DNA of 37,585 bases, taken from assembly GCA_038318895.1 (NCBI GenBank), contig JBBQCS010000024.1:1-37585 (forward strand). The letters are read 5' to 3'. The notes under the pieces are model-generated. The model saw nothing but the letters and a program-made list of their open reading frames with translations, did no database searches and was not told the origin of the DNA. This DNA comes from UBA11222 sp030652895 (lineage in GTDB: Bacteria > Pseudomonadota > Alphaproteobacteria > UBA11222). Positions within the stretch are counted from its first letter, which is position 1; every line of letters begins with the position of its first letter. A program made the position numbers and the translations under genes. Below, piece by piece: positions 21,903 through 30,069 of this stretch.

Positions 21903-24155
21903 ATGCTGATGCAGAGAATAGCTAGACATATACAAAATATTATTCCTGCTCTGGTGCTCCTGCTGGCCTTCGGGCTGAATTATTACGATCCATTTTTTAT
22001 TATCACCAATCTTCGAAATCAGACTTTTGATCTCTATCAGCGGATCAAGCCACGCGAATATGTTGATCCAGCGCCCATAGCAGGTGTCGGGATCAAACTG
22101 ATCGACGTCGATGATGAAAGTCTGAGCCGGATTGGGCAATGGCCATGGCCCAGGACAATTATTGCTGACCTGATTGCGCGCGCAACCAATGCCGGCGCCT
22201 ATGCGATCGTATTTGATGTGGTCTTCGCCGAACCCGACCGTACCTCACCCCAACAGTTTCTGACACAGCTTGGAAACAATCCACGGCTCAACCAGGTTGC
22301 ACAAATCATTAGCGCAATGCCCGACCATGACGACGTTCTGGCGGACGTCATGCGTCAGGCAAATGTAGTAACCGGCTTTACACTGACGGAAGCGGCCAAC
22401 GGCTTTGAGCCGGAGCGCAAGTCCGGCTTTTCCTACGCAGGCGATGATCCACGCCAGTTTATTCCGTCCTTCAACGGCGCAGTGACGAACCTGAACAAGC
22501 TTGAAAAAGCATCCGCAGGCAATGGCAGTTTTAATTTCATCACCGAACAGGACAATATCATCCGGCGCGTGCCGCTGCTTGTACGCAAAGGCGAGACGCT
22601 GTACCCGACATTGGTCATGGAAGCGCTGCGCATCGTGCAGGGTGCGTCAACTTTTATCGTCAAATCCTCGGGTGCCAATATGACCGAGTCCTTTGGTGAA
22701 AAAACCGGCATAACGGCGGTCAAAGTCGGACGCATCGAAGTTCCCACTACCAGCACTGGCCAGGCGTGGCTGCATTATACCGCTGATGTGCCTTCGCGCC
22801 GGATCCCGGCCTGGAAAATATTTGAAGAAAACTTCGATCCCTCACTGATTGCGGGGAATATTCTGTTTGTCGGCCCAAGTGCCGCAGGACTGAAAGACTT
22901 GCGAGCGACGCCGCTGAACCCTGTGACTGCAGGGGTGGAAGTCCATATTCAATTGCTGGAACAAATTCTGCTGGGACATTTTCTTTCCCGTCCGGATTGG
23001 GCGGAAGGCGCCGAGATCGTATTCCTGATCAGTTTCGGCGTCGTTATACTGATCGCGCTGCGCCAGGTCTCTGCCCTTGCCTGCGCTCTGGTGGCGGCTA
23101 GCGGCATCACATTCGCGGTCGGCGCATCATGGTATCTGTATTCCAGCTACCAATGGCTGCTCGACCCGATCGGTCCGTCCCTCACGGTCGGCCTGATGTT
23201 CATCTCCGGTACGCTGCTCAATTTCCTTCGCACGGAGGCGGAAAAAGCGCAGGTGCGTGGCGCATTCGCGCAGTATCTTTCCCCCGCGCTGGTGGAGCAA
23301 CTGGCAAACGACCCTACCCGCCTCAAGCTTGGGGGCGAGACGCGGGACATGACATTTCTGTTTTGCGACGTGCGCGGCTTTACGACTATCTCGGAACAAT
23401 TCAAGGGCAATCCGCAGGGGCTTACCAGCCTGATCAATCGTTTTTTGACACCGATGACGGACATAATTCTGGAGAAGGGCGGCACCATCGACAAATATAT
23501 GGGCGACTGCATTATGGCGTTCTGGAATGCGCCGCTTGACGTACCTAATCATGCAGAACAAGCCTGCAGCACCTCCCTGCAAATGTATCACGATCTTGAG
23601 TTTCTGAATCAGGATCTCAAGGACGAAGCGGAGCGCGAGGACCGGCCTTATTTTCCGCTGAAAATCGGCATCGGGCTGAATACCGGCGATTGTGTCGTCG
23701 GAAACATGGGTTCGGAACAACGTTTCGACTATTCCGTATTAGGTGATGCGGTCAATCTCGCGGCGCGTCTTGAATCACAGTCGAAGAATTACGGGGCCGA
23801 CATTGTCATCGGCGAATTGACATACACCAGCGTAAAGGATGTTTTTGCGTTCCTGGAACTGGATCTTATCGCCGTGAAGGGAAAAACTGAAGCGGTGCGA
23901 ATCTTTTCCCTGGTCGGTGACAGGGCCATGGCGGTATCGGACACTTTCCAGTCTTTCAGGAAAACCCACGATGGCATGCTTGTGGCCTACCGGTCGCAAC
24001 ACTGGGAAGAGGCCGCAAAATTAGTTGACGAGCTGCGCCACAAAGAAGGCGCCAACCAGACGCTTTATGATATGTATGCAGAGCGAATTGCGGAGTATCA
24101 GGCAACCTCTCCAGGAGCCGATTGGGATGGTGTGTATGTTGCGGCAAGCAAGTAG
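21903..24155 (+). CDS. Membrane adenylate cyclase with CHASE2 sensor domain
   Basis: About 750 residues from ATG 21903; a TTG at 21867 is an alternative. A first membrane helix (residues 10-30) precedes a periplasmic CHASE2 domain (about 35-330; VKLIDVDDESLSRIGQWPWP-like block and DVVFAEPDR). Three membrane helices follow (about 370-440), then a class III cyclase domain. The metal aspartates are D489 (FLFCDVRGF) and D535 (YMGDCIMAFW). The lysine in TIDKYMGD and the Asp in VLGDAVNLAARLES fit ATP rather than GTP as substrate. The product would be cAMP made in response to an unknown periplasmic cue. The mlaC gene begins 6 bp after its stop, suggesting co-transcription. Confidence 0.9.
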   Translation: MLMQRIARHIQNIIPALVLLLAFGLNYYDPFFIITNLRNQTFDLYQRIKPREYVDPAPIAGVGIKLIDVDDESLSRIGQWPWPRTIIADLIARATNAGAYAIVFDVVFAEPDRTSPQQFLTQLGNNPRLNQVAQIISAMPDHDDVLADVMRQANVVTGFTLTEAANGFEPERKSGFSYAGDDPRQFIPSFNGAVTNLNKLEKASAGNGSFNFITEQDNIIRRVPLLVRKGETLYPTLVMEALRIVQGASTFIVKSSGANMTESFGEKTGITAVKVGRIEVPTTSTGQAWLHYTADVPSRRIPAWKIFEENFDPSLIAGNILFVGPSAAGLKDLRATPLNPVTAGVEVHIQLLEQILLGHFLSRPDWAEGAEIVFLISFGVVILIALRQVSALACALVAASGITFAVGASWYLYSSYQWLLDPIGPSLTVGLMFISGTLLNFLRTEAEKAQVRGAFAQYLSPALVEQLANDPTRLKLGGETRDMTFLFCDVRGFTTISEQFKGNPQGLTSLINRFLTPMTDIILEKGGTIDKYMGDCIMAFWNAPLDVPNHAEQACSTSLQMYHDLEFLNQDLKDEAEREDRPYFPLKIGIGLNTGDCVVGNMGSEQRFDYSVLGDAVNLAARLESQSKNYGADIVIGELTYTSVKDVFAFLELDLIAVKGKTEAVRIFSLVGDRAMAVSDTFQSFRKTHDGMLVAYRSQHWEEAAKLVDELRHKEGANQTLYDMYAERIAEYQATSPGADWDGVYVAASK

Positions 24156-24161
24156 GTTCAT

Positions 24162-24809
24162 ATGCGGATGACGCCATATAAACCGGCTTGGGTCGAGATT
24201 TTTATTATATTTGTGATGGTGCTTACCCTGCGTGCATGGGCGCAGCCGGTGCAGGCGGCCGTTCCAGGGTCCGCACGTGTGGAAACCGGACAGGCAAATC
24301 AGTTTATCGCCGATCTGGGCGCCCAGGCGATTTTGGTGCTTCGCCAGACCGGGCAGCCGGTCGAGCACCGCGAGGCGATAATTCGGGATATGCTGTCGCA
24401 GAGGTTTGCGCTCGAATTTATTGGCCGGTTCGCGCTTGGACGCTATTGGCGGGCCGCGTCGGCGGGCCAGCAAAAAGAATATTTGTCGCTTTTTTCGGAA
24501 TTTGTGGTGGAAACCTATTCGTCGATGCTGAGTGGGTATGTGGATGAGAGTTTTGAGGTTCAGGGCGCGACACAGACCGGTCAGTACGATACTATTGTCA
24601 GCTCACGGATTACAAGCGGCGCACGGGACCCCGTGCGCGTCGATTGGCGCTTGCGTATGGTTGACGGACAGCCACAGATCATCGATGTGTCCGTTGGCGG
24701 AGTCAGCATGTCTATCACCAAGAGAGAAGAATTTGCCGCCCTGGTGCAACGTAATGGCGTGCAAGGATTGCTTGACGTGATGCGCGCGCGAAGCCGTGGG
24801 CTGCCATGA
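24162..24809 (+). CDS. mlaC: MlaC/Ttg2D-type periplasmic phospholipid carrier
   Basis: 215 residues. Signal peptide to about residue 32 (VMVLTLRAWAQPVQA). The mature protein has the MlaC blocks: NQFIADLGAQAILVL, MLSQRFALEFIGRFALGRYW, QQKEYLSLFSEFVVETYSSM, then a strand region ending DWRLRMVDGQPQIIDVSVGG and VSMSITKREEFAALVQRNG. MlaC ferries phospholipids between the outer-membrane MlaA complex and the inner-membrane MlaFEDB complex. Only mlaA is nearby here; mlaFED must be elsewhere. Six bp separate it from the cyclase stop, and its end lies 10 bp before the start of the Sel1 gene. Confidence 0.9.
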   Translation: MRMTPYKPAWVEIFIIFVMVLTLRAWAQPVQAAVPGSARVETGQANQFIADLGAQAILVLRQTGQPVEHREAIIRDMLSQRFALEFIGRFALGRYWRAASAGQQKEYLSLFSEFVVETYSSMLSGYVDESFEVQGATQTGQYDTIVSSRITSGARDPVRVDWRLRMVDGQPQIIDVSVGGVSMSITKREEFAALVQRNGVQGLLDVMRARSRGLP

Positions 24810-24819
24810 GAAGGCCGTA

Positions 24820-25662
24820 ATGATGCACCATGCGAAACAAGCCATTACCGGTAAAAGCCGCCTTGTTCTTGGCGTGAGCATTGTCGCGGCAAGCCTGTGG
24901 CTTTCACTTTCAGGATGTGACAGCAGCGAAGACGCAACCTTCAGCCGCGGTTATGCAGCTTATCGACAGGGTGACTTTGGCGCGGCGCTGACGATCTGGA
25001 AACCGCTGGCGGAAGCTGGCGATGCCCGGGCCCAGTACAATCTGGGTGTGCTTTACAATGAAGGGCGGGGCGTTGCCAGGAACATCCCCCTGGCGATGCA
25101 ATTATGGCGCAAGGCGGCGGACCAGGGGCATATGCGTGCGCGGCATAATCTGGCCCTTGCCCTGATCGCCGGCGAGAGCGGTGAACAGGATTACCCGGCG
25201 GCGATAAATGAGTTGAAAATTACCGCAGCCGCAGGCTTTGCCAATTCTCAATATTCACTGGGAAAAATGCTTGTAGAGGGCCTTGGCGGCGCCAGGGATG
25301 AGGCGGCCGGACTGAACTATATTACGTTGGCCGCCAGACAGGGATTTGCCAAGGCGCAATACAGTCTGGGAAAGGCCTATAGGGATGGCGCCGGGGTTGA
25401 GAAAAGCGAGGAAATGGCCGCCGCCTGGTTTATGAAGGCCGCAGAGCGCGGTCATTTGCGCGCGCAACGGCAGGTGGCGTTTCGGCTGAATCAAGGTAAA
25501 GGGCTGCCACGCGACGATGCAGCCGCTTTGAAATGGGCGCTGATCGCCGCCAATCGCGGCGTCGGGGACGCGGCTAAATTGGTCGCGCAACTAAACCAGC
25601 GTCTGACGGTGGAACAGATTACGATGGCGGAACAGGAAGCTGCGGCTTTCCGTCCGGAGTAA
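24820..25662 (+). CDS. Sel1-repeat lipoprotein
   Basis: 280 residues from ATG 24820, which has AAGG five bases ahead; the frame is open to a GTG at 24796 inside mlaC. A lipoprotein signal ends in LSLSGC, so C33 would be acylated. About five Sel1 repeats follow, with the A-x-x-x-LG-x-x-Y-x-x-G-x-GV pattern (AQYNLGVLYNEGRGVARN, AQYSLGKAYRDGAGVEKS and weaker copies). These fold as alpha-solenoids for protein-protein contacts. The Asp after Cys (CDSS) is the inner-membrane retention residue in enterobacteria. It may be a scaffold for the lipid-transport proteins encoded on either side; that is inferred from position only. Confidence 0.85.
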   Translation: MMHHAKQAITGKSRLVLGVSIVAASLWLSLSGCDSSEDATFSRGYAAYRQGDFGAALTIWKPLAEAGDARAQYNLGVLYNEGRGVARNIPLAMQLWRKAADQGHMRARHNLALALIAGESGEQDYPAAINELKITAAAGFANSQYSLGKMLVEGLGGARDEAAGLNYITLAARQGFAKAQYSLGKAYRDGAGVEKSEEMAAAWFMKAAERGHLRAQRQVAFRLNQGKGLPRDDAAALKWALIAANRGVGDAAKLVAQLNQRLTVEQITMAEQEAAAFRPE

Positions 25663-25699
25663 GGATGTCTATAACGCGTCGCATGAGTTCGGGGGGTAC

Positions 25700-26908
25700 A
25701 TGAAAATATGTGGGCTGGTCGGACACGGTAGAACGCGAGCGCGAATAAAGGCCGCCGCCGTAATTCTCTGTCTAGTTACAGCCGGTGGCTGTCTGGACGT
25801 GGTACAGGCCGCGCCGTCGATCCCCGCGCATGTGCTTGCTGATCTTCGCAACGCCGCCGCGCTCGCCCAACAGGACGAAGCCCGCGTCGAACGCATGAGC
25901 GCACACACAAGCGACCCGCTGCTGGCGGCGCGCATGCGCGAAGAAGGCCGCCGGCAATCCGCCACCACTTTCAATTATGTCGTGAACGCAGCTATCGCCG
26001 GTAATCCTGACGCCGCACAAGCCATTGTCAGCGCCGCCATCACCGTGGCCCCAGACCTGCGCGATGTGATCATCCAGTCGGCGGTTATTGCTTTCCCGGG
26101 ATTTCAGGATCAGATTCAGTCGGCGCGGCCCGGGCGCTTTGACGCGGTAGAGGCCGATATTCGACCCGTTAGCGCCAATTTAGTACCCGTCCCGCGCGCG
26201 CCTGCGCCGCTGGAGTATGTCCACCCTCCCGCTGCCGAACCACAGGAAAACGCCATATGGGACCCCTGGCAGCCGGTTAACCGGCCCTTATTTGCGGTCT
26301 ATCAGTTTGTCGATGATTTTCTGATCCGGCCAGTTGCTGCGGGGTATGGCTGGATTGTACCTGGCCCTATCAAGAAAGGCGTGCGCAATGCGTTCCGAAA
26401 CCTGGATTCGCCTATCGTGTTCGCCAACGACCTGCTGCAATTTCAGCCGGGCGATGCGGCAACCACGCTTGGACGCTTCATAATCAATACGACTGCTGGT
26501 GGTTTGGGTTTTTTCGATGTCGCCGCGCGCGGAGGTCTGCCGGGCCATCCGGCAGATTTTGATCAGACGTTGAATTTTTACCGCGTACCCTCCGGGCCAT
26601 ATATGGTTCTGCCGGTAATTGGCCCCGGCACATTACGGCATAATCTGGCGCGCGTCGTAGATGCCGCCGCCGACCCGCTGAACTGGAGCAATGAGGTGGA
26701 TCGGTCAATCAAGATTGCCCGTACCGCCGGTTACATGATTGCCACGCGGGAGGATTTGATCGAACCGCTTGATACACTGCGCGACAGCTCGCTTGACTGG
26801 TACGCCACGTTCCGGGCCACCTACTATCAGGATCGTCTGGTGGTACTGCGCAAGGGTGTGACGACACCAAGCGAAGCGCAAAACGACCTGTTCGACGCAG
26901 CGGAATAA
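25700..26908 (+). CDS. mlaA: MlaA (VacJ)-type outer-membrane lipoprotein with long N-terminal extension
   Basis: 402 residues. The signal region ends at LVTAGGC (C31), a slightly atypical lipobox. Residues 35-170 form an alanine-rich helical extension not present in E. coli MlaA. The MlaA domain then runs from DPWQPVNRPLFAVYQFVDDF through GYGWIVPGPIKKGVRNAFRN, NDLLQFQPGDAATTLGRFII, GGLGFFDVAARGGLP and YRVPSGPYMVLPVIGPGTLR. MlaA removes mislocalised phospholipid from the outer leaflet and passes it to MlaC. GGGGGG is three bases before ATG 25700. The stop is 10 bp before the epimerase ATG, so all genes from the cyclase to the epimerase are tightly packed. Confidence 0.9.
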   Translation: MKICGLVGHGRTRARIKAAAVILCLVTAGGCLDVVQAAPSIPAHVLADLRNAAALAQQDEARVERMSAHTSDPLLAARMREEGRRQSATTFNYVVNAAIAGNPDAAQAIVSAAITVAPDLRDVIIQSAVIAFPGFQDQIQSARPGRFDAVEADIRPVSANLVPVPRAPAPLEYVHPPAAEPQENAIWDPWQPVNRPLFAVYQFVDDFLIRPVAAGYGWIVPGPIKKGVRNAFRNLDSPIVFANDLLQFQPGDAATTLGRFIINTTAGGLGFFDVAARGGLPGHPADFDQTLNFYRVPSGPYMVLPVIGPGTLRHNLARVVDAAADPLNWSNEVDRSIKIARTAGYMIATREDLIEPLDTLRDSSLDWYATFRATYYQDRLVVLRKGVTTPSEAQNDLFDAAE

Positions 26909-26918
26909 GTGGCCGGTG

Positions 26919-27902
26919 ATGAAGCGCTTACACGTTGCGCAGGAAAGCTGGCCGATACGCGGGAACTTTACCATTTCGCGCGGAGCGAAACGCGAAGCCC
27001 AGGTGATTGTCGCAAGCATTTCTGATGGCGCGCACAGCGGGCGCGGCGAATGCGTTCCCTATGGCCGTTATGGCGAAAGCGTTGAGTCTGTACTTGCGCA
27101 AATCGATACGCTTAAACCCCGGATCGAAGCAGGCATGACGCGGGCGCAATTGCAGGGCGCCTGCCCCGCCGGTGCGGCCCGCAACGCAGTGGATTGTGCG
27201 CTGTGGGATTTAGAAGCAAAGCAACGCAGCACGCCCGTTTGGAAGCTGGCGGGATTGCCCGCCCCCGGTCCCTGCATCACCGCTTATACCCTGAGTCTCG
27301 ACACACCCGACGCAATGGGCACCGCGGCCGCCAGTGCGGCGCAGTTTCCGCTGCTAAAACTGAAACTGGGTGCAGAAGCTGTAATTGACTCCGTGACCGC
27401 CGTGCATGCCGCATCCCCCGACGCAAAGCTGATTATTGACGCCAATGAGGCCTGGGATCTGGCGCTGTTACAGGCGGTGAGCCCGCACCTGAAAGCCCTG
27501 AACGTCGTGCTGATTGAACAGCCCCTGCCAGCGGATGCAGATGAAGCGCTGGCGCGACATACCTGGCCCGTACCCCTGTGCGCCGACGAATCATGTCATG
27601 AGATTGATAGTCTGGCGCAACTGGGCGAAAAATATGCTCTGATCAATATCAAGCTGGACAAGGCCGGCGGCCTGACCGGGGCGCTGGCGCTTGCCGGTGC
27701 GGCGCGCGCCCGGGGCTTCGGCATCATGGTTGGCTGTATGGTCAGCACCTCGCTGGCCATGGCCCCGGCCATGCTGCTGGCCGGACTGGCGGAATTTGTG
27801 GATCTGGACGGCCCGTTATTGCTGCAACAGGACCGGGCGGGCGGTCTGTGCAGCGAGGCGGGCGGTATTCTATATCCGCCCGATCCTGTGCTATGGGGTT
27901 AA
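26919..27902 (+). CDS. Dipeptide epimerase (L-Ala-D/L-Glu epimerase-like, enolase superfamily)
   Basis: 327 residues from ATG 26919; GTG 26916 is in frame just ahead. The muconate-lactonizing-enzyme fold is clear: capping domain with GRGECVPYGRYGES, then the barrel with KLKLG (catalytic Lys pair), IIDANEAWD (metal Asp), VLIEQPLP (metal Glu), PLCADESCH (metal Asp), NIKLDKAGG (second Lys) and VDLDGPLLL (specificity Asp). This set matches dipeptide epimerases, which convert L-Ala-D-Glu from murein turnover to L-Ala-L-Glu. It sits between mlaA and pqqA. A role in peptidoglycan recycling is likely; a role with PQQ is not supported. Confidence 0.88.
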   Translation: MKRLHVAQESWPIRGNFTISRGAKREAQVIVASISDGAHSGRGECVPYGRYGESVESVLAQIDTLKPRIEAGMTRAQLQGACPAGAARNAVDCALWDLEAKQRSTPVWKLAGLPAPGPCITAYTLSLDTPDAMGTAAASAAQFPLLKLKLGAEAVIDSVTAVHAASPDAKLIIDANEAWDLALLQAVSPHLKALNVVLIEQPLPADADEALARHTWPVPLCADESCHEIDSLAQLGEKYALINIKLDKAGGLTGALALAGAARARGFGIMVGCMVSTSLAMAPAMLLAGLAEFVDLDGPLLLQQDRAGGLCSEAGGILYPPDPVLWG

Positions 27903-27977
27903 TTTATTTTGGACAAACGCCGGATTTTAGAGGAAACTACGCACCAGAGTTATCATACCGCGTGCGAGGATACCTAA

Positions 27978-28061
27978 ATGGCCTGGAGAAAACCCAAAGT
28001 CGTAGAAATCAATGTCGGCATGGAAATCAATTGCTACGCCTGCGCCGAGATTGACGCCTGA
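27978..28061 (+). CDS. pqqA: PQQ precursor peptide PqqA
   Basis: 27 residues: MAWRKPKVVEINVGMEINCY followed by ACAEIDA. E16 and Y20 are in the E-x3-Y arrangement whose side chains are cross-linked and excised to make pyrroloquinoline quinone. The start has GAGGA seven bases ahead. The surrounding pattern (W-x-K-P-x-V-x-E-I-x-x-G-M-E-I-N-x-Y) is conserved. The residues at 19 and 22 are both cysteine, where I would expect Ser/Thr or Val-type residues, which is unusual. First gene of pqqABCDE, 76 bp after the epimerase; a promoter in that gap was not clearly identified. Confidence 0.92.
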   Translation: MAWRKPKVVEINVGMEINCYACAEIDA

Positions 28062-28112
28062 CCAGGGGCCGATCTTAGCCGGATCCGTTGGCGCACCTGA
28101 CGGGTTCAGTAT

Positions 28113-29027
28113 ATGCGAATTTTGATTCTGGGCGCAGCGGCGGGCGGCGGATTTCCGCAGTGGAACGCGAATAACGAAAATTGCAGGCGCGCCCGCGATG
28201 GCGACCCGAATACGCCTGCGCAAACCCAATCGTCGATTGCCGTAAGTGTGGATGGCGCAACCTGGTGCCTGTGCAACGCGTCGCCAGACCTGCGTCAGCA
28301 GATCGAAGCCAACCGGCAATTACAACCCCGCCCGGATGATCGGGTGCGCGCCTCCCCCATCGGCGCCGTTGTTCTCACCAATGCGGATATTGATCACATT
28401 GCGGGCCTGCTGAACCTGCGCGAAAGCCAGGCTTTTTCGCTGCATGCGACATCGCGGGTGCTGGAGACGCTGGGCGCTAACAGCGTGTTCAACGTGCTGA
28501 ACCCGGCCTTCGTTACACGGCGCGAGATCAATCTGGACACGCCGTTTGCGCCCCTCCCGGGAATTCATATTACTGCCTTTGCGGTGCCGGGAAAGGTCGC
28601 GCTGTATCTGGAAGATACAAGCCGGAAAGATTTTGGTACGACAAGCGGCGATACCGTAGGGCTGGAAATTCGCGATGACGCCAGCGGCGATAAATTTTTC
28701 TATATTCCGGGATGCGCGGAAATGACCGCGCCGCTGGCTGCGCGACTACGTGATGCGCCACTGGTCCTGTTTGACGGCACGCTGTACGCGGATGATGAAA
28801 TGATCCGAGCTGGAGAAGGTGTAAAAACCGGAAGCCGCATGGGCCATATGAGCATGTCGGGACCAATGGGCAGCATAACTGCCTTTGAGGGACTAAACGT
28901 GAAACGGCGCATGTTCATCCATCTGAACAACACCAACCCGGTATTGAACCTGAACAGCCCGGAGCGGGCCGCCGTTCAAATCAGCGGATGGGAAGTCGCC
29001 ATGGACGGCCTGGAGATCTTATTGTGA
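28113..29027 (+). CDS. pqqB: PQQ biosynthesis protein PqqB
   Basis: 304 residues, metallo-beta-lactamase fold. It begins MRILILGAAAGGGFPQWNAN with NCRRAR soon after, the classic PqqB N-terminus. Further blocks are LCNASPDLRQQIEA, the metal motif TNADIDHIAGLLNLRE (the family's variant of HxHxDH), FDGTLYADDEM, GHMSMSGPMGS and FIHLNNTNPVLN. PqqB is an oxygenase/hydroxylase that acts on the excised Glu-Tyr in the cytoplasm. Its stop overlaps the GTG start of pqqC by 4 bp. Confidence 0.95.
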   Translation: MRILILGAAAGGGFPQWNANNENCRRARDGDPNTPAQTQSSIAVSVDGATWCLCNASPDLRQQIEANRQLQPRPDDRVRASPIGAVVLTNADIDHIAGLLNLRESQAFSLHATSRVLETLGANSVFNVLNPAFVTRREINLDTPFAPLPGIHITAFAVPGKVALYLEDTSRKDFGTTSGDTVGLEIRDDASGDKFFYIPGCAEMTAPLAARLRDAPLVLFDGTLYADDEMIRAGEGVKTGSRMGHMSMSGPMGSITAFEGLNVKRRMFIHLNNTNPVLNLNSPERAAVQISGWEVAMDGLEILL

Positions 29028-29788
29028 GCAGCAACGGGCGTATTCGCATTTCGGAGCTATTAAGCCCCGCAGAGCTGGAACAGACGCTGCGGCGGATTGG
29101 CGCGGATCGCTATCATAGCCGCCATCCATTTCACAAACTTCTGCACGCGGGAAAACTGAACAAGGGCCAGTTGCAGGCCTGGGCGCTGAACCGGTTTTAC
29201 TATCAGTCGCGCATTCCGATGAAGGACGCCGCATTGATGTCGCGCACGTCCGATCCGGATTTGCGGCGCGAATGGATCAGACGGATTTTGGATCATGACG
29301 GCAGTGGCCCGGACACTGGCGGTATCGAACGCTGGCTGCGTTTGACCTCGGGTCTGGGGCTGGACGCAGCCTATGTCATGTCGGAGACAGGCATATTGCC
29401 CGCAACCAAATTCGCCGTCGACGCCTATGTGCGTTATGTGCGTGACCAGTCTTTGTTGCAGGCGGTGGCGTCATCGCTGACGGAGTTATTCTCGCCCTCG
29501 CTGATCCAGGAGCGGGTGGCCGCCATGCTGGCCAATTACGCTTATGTAGATAGAAAAATTCTGTCCTACTTCGATGCGCGCCTTACCCAGGCGCCGCAAG
29601 ACTCCAATTTTGCACTCGACTATTGCCAACGGCATGCGAGATCGGTTGACGGCCAGCAAGACGTGGTGGATGCGCTATATTTCAAGACCGATGTGCTGTG
29701 GGCGCAACTGGACGCGCTGTATTATGCCTATGTGGAGCCGGGACACATTCCGCCCGGGGTATTTATTCCGCAAACGGATAATATATGA
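29024..29788 (+). CDS. pqqC: PQQ synthase PqqC
   Basis: 254 residues from GTG 29024; the frame is open to 28988 but GGAG precedes the GTG, and the GTGA overlap with pqqB is typical. The all-helical PqqC fold is evident: RYHSRHPFHKLLHAGKL, ALNRFYYQSRIPMKDAAL, RRILDHDG, SLTELFSPSLIQERVAAM and ALYFKTDVLWAQLDALYYAY. It catalyses the final ring closure and eight-electron oxidation to PQQ without a metal or cofactor. It overlaps pqqD by 4 bp. Confidence 0.95.
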   Translation: MSSNGRIRISELLSPAELEQTLRRIGADRYHSRHPFHKLLHAGKLNKGQLQAWALNRFYYQSRIPMKDAALMSRTSDPDLRREWIRRILDHDGSGPDTGGIERWLRLTSGLGLDAAYVMSETGILPATKFAVDAYVRYVRDQSLLQAVASSLTELFSPSLIQERVAAMLANYAYVDRKILSYFDARLTQAPQDSNFALDYCQRHARSVDGQQDVVDALYFKTDVLWAQLDALYYAYVEPGHIPPGVFIPQTDNI

Positions 29789-30069
29789 ACGCGGCCATCC
29801 TCGACGCGACATCCACACCGTCACTCGCGCGCGGCGTGAAAATGCGGTTTGATGACGCCCGCCAGCAATGGCTGCTGAATGCGCCGGAACGGGTGTTGAT
29901 GCTGGACGAAATCGCGCACGTCATTCTGTCCCGCTGTGACGGTGAAATCAGCATTAACACGCTGTGCCGCGATCTGGCGGTGGAATTTGCGGCGCCCCAG
30001 GAAATCATCCAGGCCGATGTCATGGAACTGTTTCAGGACCTGCTGCATCGGGGATTTATTCGCATATGA
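29785..30069 (+). CDS. pqqD: PqqA-binding chaperone PqqD
   Basis: 94 residues of the RiPP recognition element type. It shows PSLARGVKMRFDDARQQWLL, then NAPERVLMLDEIAHVILSRC and the winged-helix end DVMELFQDLLHRGFIRI. PqqD binds the PqqA peptide and presents it to the radical-SAM enzyme PqqE. It is separate here, not fused to PqqC or PqqE as in some species. ATGA overlaps link it to both neighbours. Confidence 0.94.
   Translation: MNAAILDATSTPSLARGVKMRFDDARQQWLLNAPERVLMLDEIAHVILSRCDGEISINTLCRDLAVEFAAPQEIIQADVMELFQDLLHRGFIRI

Noticed and set aside
24188..24547. A 119-codon plus-strand frame in another phase over mlaC
   Set aside because: The mlaC frame has a signal peptide and family blocks; the other frame is arginine- and glycine-rich noise.
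27902..27977. Riboswitch or attenuator before pqqA
   Set aside because: The gap is only 75 bp and shows no strong stem-loop or terminator; an ordinary promoter or read-through is enough.
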